Part shown: positions 60,013 to 64,000 of the stretch, in pieces
Position numbering within the stretch: position 1 is the first letter of the stretch
How the letters are laid out: each line of letters opens with the position of its first letter
NCBI GenBank assembly: GCA_900544875.1
Contig: UQWS01000004.1
Span: 62,001-126,000, forward strand
DNA: 64,000 nucleotides
Origin: an uncultured Collinsella sp.
GTDB taxonomy: Bacteria; Actinomycetota; Coriobacteriia; Coriobacteriales; Coriobacteriaceae
Reading direction: 5' to 3'
Notes under the pieces: model-generated
Told to the model about the DNA's origin: nothing
What the model saw: only the letters and a program-made list of their open reading frames with translations
Database searches by the model: none
Made by a program: the position numbers and the translations under genes

Positions 60013-60066
60013 TCACGCCGACGGGCGCAAACAGGAGCCCGGCATTCGTCTTGGTAAGCAATTCAT
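60013..60066 (-). CDS. cysteine-containing leader peptide upstream of metY
   Basis: 17 codons: MNCLPRRMPGSCLRPSA, stop TGA at 60013-60015. AAAGGAGG lies 7 bases before ATG 60066, a stronger site than that of many structural genes here. Two cysteine codons occur at positions 3 and 12, and the bases around the second (CTCCTG) can pair with CAGGAG just past the stop. Ribosome stalling at Cys codons could therefore change the fold before metY. Confidence 0.6.
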   Translation of the reverse strand: MNCLPRRMPGSCLRPSA

Positions 60067-60223
60067 ATGCGGGCCTCCTTTCGCATCCCGGTTCCGTGGT
60101 TGGCTTAATTACCTACCGCCTTTGTGTGTTTTGAATAGTACGAGCATTGTTTCCCTCGGTCAATCACTTAAAAGCGCTAACCTGTTATCGGGTTTATAGA
60201 TAGCAATCGAAAGGATGGCGTCG

Positions 60224-61126
60224 ATGACCCTTCAGCAGCTTCGTTTTCTGATTGCCGTGGCAGAGTCCGGCTCAATTAACGCCGCAGCTCAGCGCCTCTA
60301 TACCGCTCAGTCCAACATCTCAAACGCCGTCAAAAGCCTGGAACAGGAGCTCCACCTGGAGATCTTTACGCGCTCCAGCCGCGGCGTCACGCTCACCAAC
60401 GACGGCACCGAGCTTTTGGGCTATGCGCGTCAAGTCGTAGAGCAGGCCGATATGCTCGAGGCCCGCTACGAGGACGGCGGCACGCCCCAGGCGCGCCTTG
60501 CCATCTCGGCCCAGCATTACGCCTTTTCGGTCGAGGCCTTCGTCAACGTCGTCGAGCGCTGCCGGGACGACAAGTTCGAGTTCATCATGCGCGAGACCAC
60601 CACATCGCAGATCATCGATGACGTCCGCGCATTTCGCAGCGACATCGGTATCCTCTATCTGGACGACTTTAACGCCCGCGTTCTGCAGAAGGCTTTTGCC
60701 GATGCGCGCGCGAGCTTCCATCCCCTATTCGACGCGGCGGTCCACGTCTTCGTTAGCGAGCGCCACCCGCTTGCCCGCCGCCCGCAGCTGTCCCTTACCG
60801 ACCTCACACCCTATACGCGCTACAGCTTTGAGCAAGGCACCTCGAACTCCTTCTATTACGCCGAGGAACCTTTTAGCTATATCCCTTGCGACCGCAACAT
60901 ACGAATCTCGGACCGCGGAACACTTACTAACTTACTTATCACGTCAAACGGTTACACCCTGTCGACCGGTGTCCTCTCCAATGAAATGCAATGGGGTATG
61001 GCATCGATCCCGTTAGCAGACGCCCCAACGATGCACGTAGGCTATATCATGCACGACGAGCGAAAGCCCTCTCCCCTCTTGCAGCAATACCTCGACGAGC
61101 TCAACCGCATCATCCATGCCAACTAA
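60224..61126 (+). CDS. LysR-family transcriptional regulator
   Basis: 300 residues. N-terminal winged helix (LQQLRFLIAVAESGSINAAA, QRLYTAQSNISNAVKSLEQE) and a C-terminal co-inducer domain. Divergent from metY, so it is likely to control sulfur-amino-acid genes. ATG 60224 has GAAAGGA eight bases upstream; ATG 60215 lies inside that site. Confidence 0.9.
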   Translation: MTLQQLRFLIAVAESGSINAAAQRLYTAQSNISNAVKSLEQELHLEIFTRSSRGVTLTNDGTELLGYARQVVEQADMLEARYEDGGTPQARLAISAQHYAFSVEAFVNVVERCRDDKFEFIMRETTTSQIIDDVRAFRSDIGILYLDDFNARVLQKAFADARASFHPLFDAAVHVFVSERHPLARRPQLSLTDLTPYTRYSFEQGTSNSFYYAEEPFSYIPCDRNIRISDRGTLTNLLITSNGYTLSTGVLSNEMQWGMASIPLADAPTMHVGYIMHDERKPSPLLQQYLDELNRIIHAN

Positions 61127-61225
61127 CTGTCGGAAGACGGGGTAGAAATCGTAGATTGCTAGCCCCCGGCGGGCACGGCGCTACAATGGTCACTCACACG
61201 AAACGTACCCAACGAAAGGAAGCCC

Positions 61226-61711
61226 GTGAAGGTCATCATCTACACCGACGGCTCGGCCCGATCAAATCCGGGACGCGGCGGCTACGGCGCCGTGCTCAAA
61301 TACACCAACCCCGCCGGCAAGACCTTCACCTCCGAGCTTTCGCGCGGCTACGCCAAGACCACCAACAACCGCATGGAGCTCATGGCGGTCATCGTGGCGC
61401 TCGAGGCACTTAACCGCCCCTGCGAGGTCGAGGTCCATTCCGATTCGCAGTACGTCGTCAACGCCTTTAACAAGCACTGGATCGACGGCTGGAAAAAGCG
61501 CGGATGGAAAACCGCCAACAAGCAGCCCGTCAAGAACCGCGACCTGTGGGAGCGCCTACTCACCGCCAAAAGCAAGCACAAGGTTGAGTTCATCTGGGTT
61601 AAGGGGCATGCCGGCCACGAGCTCAATGAGCGCTGCGATGAGCTCGCCACCACGGCGGCCGACGGCAGTAACCTCGATATCGACACCGGCTTTAACGAGA
61701 GCGACCTGTAA
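61226..61711 (+). CDS. rnhA: ribonuclease HI
   Basis: Degrades RNA in RNA-DNA hybrids. 161 residues with all catalytic acids: Asp in IIYTDGSARSNPG, Glu in RMELMAVIVALEAL, Asp in EVHSDSQYVVNA, Asp in NERCDELA. GTG start after AAAGGAAG. Confidence 0.95.
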   Translation: MKVIIYTDGSARSNPGRGGYGAVLKYTNPAGKTFTSELSRGYAKTTNNRMELMAVIVALEALNRPCEVEVHSDSQYVVNAFNKHWIDGWKKRGWKTANKQPVKNRDLWERLLTAKSKHKVEFIWVKGHAGHELNERCDELATTAADGSNLDIDTGFNESDL

Positions 61712-61784
61712 TAGCGTTTTCGCGCAGCTTTATATCCCCACGCGCTACACTCATCCTGTAGACCAAACAACGCAAGGGGGACGT

Positions 61785-62891
61785 ATGCTGCGCATCGCGA
61801 CCATCGGCACATCCATGATCACCGACGACTTTATCCAGGTCGTCAACGCCAACGACCAAGCCGCGTTTGTGGGCACGCTTTCACGCGACGCCAATCGCGG
61901 TACTGCCTTTACCGCCGAGCGCGGTGGCGAGCGAAACTTTACGTCACTCGAAGAGCTTGCGTCCGCCGACGACGTCGACGCCGTCTACATCGGCAGCCCC
62001 AATGCGCTCCACTACGAGCAGGCTCTTGCCTGCATCGCCGGTGGCAAGCATGTCATCGTCGAGAAGCCCTTCTGCGCCACCGAAGCGCAGGCGCTGGAAG
62101 TCTTCCGCGCTGCCGAGGCAGCAGGTGTCGTGGCCCTCGAGGCCATGCGTCCCCTCCACGACCCCGCTTTCCACGCCATCGAGGACGCCCTGGGCGAGAT
62201 CGCCCCCATCCGCCGCGCCTCATTGCGCTTTGGCAAATATTCCTCGCGCTACAACGAGATTCTCGCGGGACGCGCCACCAATATCTTCGACTGCAATATG
62301 GCATCGGGTTCCCTCATGGACATCGGCGTCTACACCGTCGAGCCCATGGTCGAGATCTTCGGCATGCCCTCCGGTCTCACCAGCATGGCCACTCTGCTCG
62401 ACCCCTCAACGCAAGAGCTCACCCATGGCCCCATCGACGGTTGCGGCTCCATTCTCGCCAGCTATGGCGGAGGGCGTATCTCCGTCGAGCTCGCGCACTC
62501 CAAAATTACGAATGACCTGCTGCCCTCGCAGATCGAAGGCGAGCGTGGCACTATCCAGATCGACCATCTGTCCACGCCCCGCAACGTCCGCATCGACTAT
62601 CGCGGCGACGTCGTACGCGGCTCGGCGACCGAGGCACCGCGCGAACAGGGAGACAACGGCCGCGTGCTCGACCTGCCCAAATCGAGCAACACTATGGAAT
62701 ACGAACTCACAGACTTTATCACCGCCATCGGCGGCATCGATAACGTTAAGGAAGAGATTTGGGAGACCCCGGCGGGACGCCACGAGCTTGGCCACTACCG
62801 CGATGTCACACTCGTCTCACTGCGCATCATGGATGCCGTGCGCCAGCAGGCCGGCATAACCTTCCCGGCCGACGCAGGCAAGCAGGCATAG
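61785..62891 (+). CDS. Gfo/Idh/MocA-family oxidoreductase
   Basis: 368 residues. LRIATIGTSMITDDFI, YIGSPNALHYEQALACIAGG, VIVEKPFCATEAQA and LMDIGVYTVEPMVEIFG are the family's nucleotide and C-terminal motifs. Diverged from the paralogue at 52784-53803. AAGGGGG precedes ATG 61785. Substrate unknown. Confidence 0.87.
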   Translation: MLRIATIGTSMITDDFIQVVNANDQAAFVGTLSRDANRGTAFTAERGGERNFTSLEELASADDVDAVYIGSPNALHYEQALACIAGGKHVIVEKPFCATEAQALEVFRAAEAAGVVALEAMRPLHDPAFHAIEDALGEIAPIRRASLRFGKYSSRYNEILAGRATNIFDCNMASGSLMDIGVYTVEPMVEIFGMPSGLTSMATLLDPSTQELTHGPIDGCGSILASYGGGRISVELAHSKITNDLLPSQIEGERGTIQIDHLSTPRNVRIDYRGDVVRGSATEAPREQGDNGRVLDLPKSSNTMEYELTDFITAIGGIDNVKEEIWETPAGRHELGHYRDVTLVSLRIMDAVRQQAGITFPADAGKQA

Positions 62892-62893
62892 CT

Positions 62894-63304
62894 ATGGGTC
62901 TCTTCGATACGTTCTTCTCCAGCGTCACCGGCGGCAGTCGAGAGCCTCAAAAACCATCAAACGTCGAGCTCGAGCTGCGCCGCAGGCTTACTGTGCTCGC
63001 AAGCGACGAGGCCACTCAAGACACTCCCCTGCGCTATTTCCTGCGCTGGGCGGGGCAAGTCCAGGGCGTTGGCTTTCGCTTTACCAACACCAACCTCGCG
63101 CAGGCACGCGCGCTCACCGGCTGGGTGCGTAACATGGAAGACGGCTCAGTCGAGATGGAGATACAGGGGGCTCCGGCAAATATCCTTTCTCATCTCGAGG
63201 CGCTTCATGCCTCCTACGAGCGTATGGGAACGCGTTTTCGCCTCGTAGACGCCCAGGCCCGAGCCCCACTTGCCAATGAAGACGGTTTCACGCCTCGTTA
63301 TTAG
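62894..63304 (+). CDS. acylphosphatase-domain protein
   Basis: 136 residues. The C-terminal 90 residues carry the acylphosphatase signature RWAGQVQGVGFRFTNTNLA, with Arg and Asn in place, and GWVRNMEDGSVEMEIQG. An unusual N-terminal extension of about 45 residues is helical. Begins right after the Gfo/Idh stop; no strong ribosome binding site. Confidence 0.85.
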   Translation: MGLFDTFFSSVTGGSREPQKPSNVELELRRRLTVLASDEATQDTPLRYFLRWAGQVQGVGFRFTNTNLAQARALTGWVRNMEDGSVEMEIQGAPANILSHLEALHASYERMGTRFRLVDAQARAPLANEDGFTPRY

Positions 63305-63365
63305 TATTGTGTGCTAAATACGGTATCATTTACCTACGACCGTTGATAGAAAAGAGGCGAGGCGC

Positions 63366-63746
63366 ATGGCGGTGCAAAGAAGGAATACCAGGCAGCGAAA
63401 GCTGGTTCTTGACGCCGTGCGCCAAAGCTATAACCATCCCACCGCCGACGAAATCTACAACGTCGTGCGCGCGCAGGATGACAAAATCAGCCGCGGCACG
63501 GTCTACCGCAACCTCAATCTCTTGGCCGACGCCGGCGAGATTCTCTCCATCAAGACGCCGGGCGGCAGCCGCTTCGATCGCACGATCGAGCCGCATGCGC
63601 ATATCATCTGCACCTCGTGCAGCCGCGTCATCGACGTACCACTCCCCTTCGATGCCCAGCTCGACGCCAAGGCATCCGAGCAAATCGGCTGGCACGTCAC
63701 GTCGCACTACACCATCTTCGAGGGTCTCTGCCCCGACTGCCGGTAG
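63366..63746 (+). CDS. Fur-family metal-responsive regulator
   Basis: 126 residues. N-terminal winged helix (RQRKLVLDAVRQSYNHPTAD, ISRGTVYRNLNLLADAGEI) and dimerisation domain with HAHIICTSCSRVIDV and CPDC, which bind structural zinc. Shorter than Fur, resembling PerR-type members. GAGG precedes the ATG. Targets are not visible. Confidence 0.9.
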   Translation: MAVQRRNTRQRKLVLDAVRQSYNHPTADEIYNVVRAQDDKISRGTVYRNLNLLADAGEILSIKTPGGSRFDRTIEPHAHIICTSCSRVIDVPLPFDAQLDAKASEQIGWHVTSHYTIFEGLCPDCR

Positions 63747-63761
63747 ATGTTCGGGACATGC

Positions 63762-64000
63762 CTACTCGGCGAGCAGGCGGCGCAGTTCTTCTTCGACCGT
63801 GCGCACGTAGCGGACGTGGTCGTTGATGCCACGCATAGAGGGATTGCAGCTCTCCATGAGATAAGGATGGCCCACGACGTTGAGCATGTCGCGGTCGTTT
63901 TCGTTATCGCCAAACGCCATCATCTCGTCGGGCGAAATTCCCAGGGCACGACCGTAATCGGCAAGCGCGGAACCCTTGCCCGAACCAAAGCCGATAAAGT
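63762..64000 (-). CDS. Cof-type HAD phosphatase, C-terminal part
   Basis: 79 codons visible; the rest lies beyond base 64000. The end of a HAD-IIB phosphatase: GRALGISPDEMMAFGDNENDRDMLNVVG, then HPYLMESCNPSMRGINDHVR. The two acidic residues in FGDNENDRDM bind Mg. Confidence 0.85.
   Translation of the reverse strand, partial: FIGFGSGKGSALADYGRALGISPDEMMAFGDNENDRDMLNVVGHPYLMESCNPSMRGINDHVRYVRTVEEELRRLLAE

Noticed and set aside
58493..60199. 568-codon plus-strand frame opposite metY
   Set aside because: Shadow of metY; no start site and no recognisable motif.

Overview
The window looks like the chromosome of an anaerobic gut actinobacterium of the class Coriobacteriia, most likely Collinsella or a close relative. 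This is inferred from the GC-rich codon use, the Coriobacteriia-like protein content (EcfA-EcfA-EcfT vitamin transporter, acetylase-type lysine pathway, fermentative L-lactate dehydrogenase, DUF3793 plus flavodoxin, Tat/lipobox DUF4352 lipoprotein) and the many short palindromic intergenic repeats. No rRNA, tRNA, CRISPR array, integrase or transposase gene was seen.

Layout. 1-2.3 kb: end of an ECF transporter operon. 2.4-4.5 kb: aspartate racemase and D-aspartate ligase, a peptidoglycan cross-bridge pair. 4.7-10.4 kb: MOSC protein, secreted lysozyme-like protein, membrane Ser/Thr kinase with a companion helix-turn-helix protein, lipoprotein, small membrane protein and a HigBA-type toxin-antitoxin pair. 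10.5-15.8 kb: lysine/DAP block, made of a divergent M20 deacetylase, a lysine riboswitch, a continuous LysA-DapA reading frame, DapB and DapH. 15.9-22.8 kb: NdpA-like protein, DUF2974 hydrolase, L-lactate dehydrogenase, aminotransferase and NAD synthetase.

22.9-26.9 kb is a visibly AT-rich island between GC-rich neighbours. It holds a minus-strand operon of DUF2087 protein, MFS exporter, B12-type radical SAM enzyme, a PqqD/RRE-like protein and a 36-residue peptide with a near-perfect Shine-Dalgarno sequence, closed by an intrinsic terminator. This reads as an undescribed RiPP (ribosomally made, modified peptide) pathway and is the main find.

27-38.3 kb: two Coriobacteriia-type orphan proteins, EttA, SdpR/SdpI, TcdA, TatD, a fructoselysine-kinase-like PfkB protein, two HAD phosphatases and DeoC. 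38.3-42 kb: a 750-base leader with rRNA-leader-like features, then an unknown protein, a ClpP-like protease and a lone VirD4/TraG-type ATPase. 42-48.5 kb: glucose-6-phosphate isomerase, a truncated Fe-ADH-like protein, an SOS-controlled Y-family polymerase with a YolD-like partner, a copper-type HMA protein, and DUF3793 plus flavodoxin. 48.5-55 kb: amino-acid ABC transporter, endonuclease IV, two oxidoreductases. 55-64 kb: cyclase, ketopantoate reductase family, secreted proteins, MetY with a cysteine-containing leader peptide, LysR regulator, RNase HI, Gfo/Idh, acylphosphatase, Fur-family regulator and a partial HAD phosphatase.

Regulation and repeats are unusually legible here: a lysine riboswitch, SOS boxes, CsoR-like and DtxR-like operators, a hairpin covering a ribosome binding site, a pair of intergenic hairpins with compensatory stem changes, a five-member family of short repeats around a GGGACAGGTT core, and two large palindromic elements.
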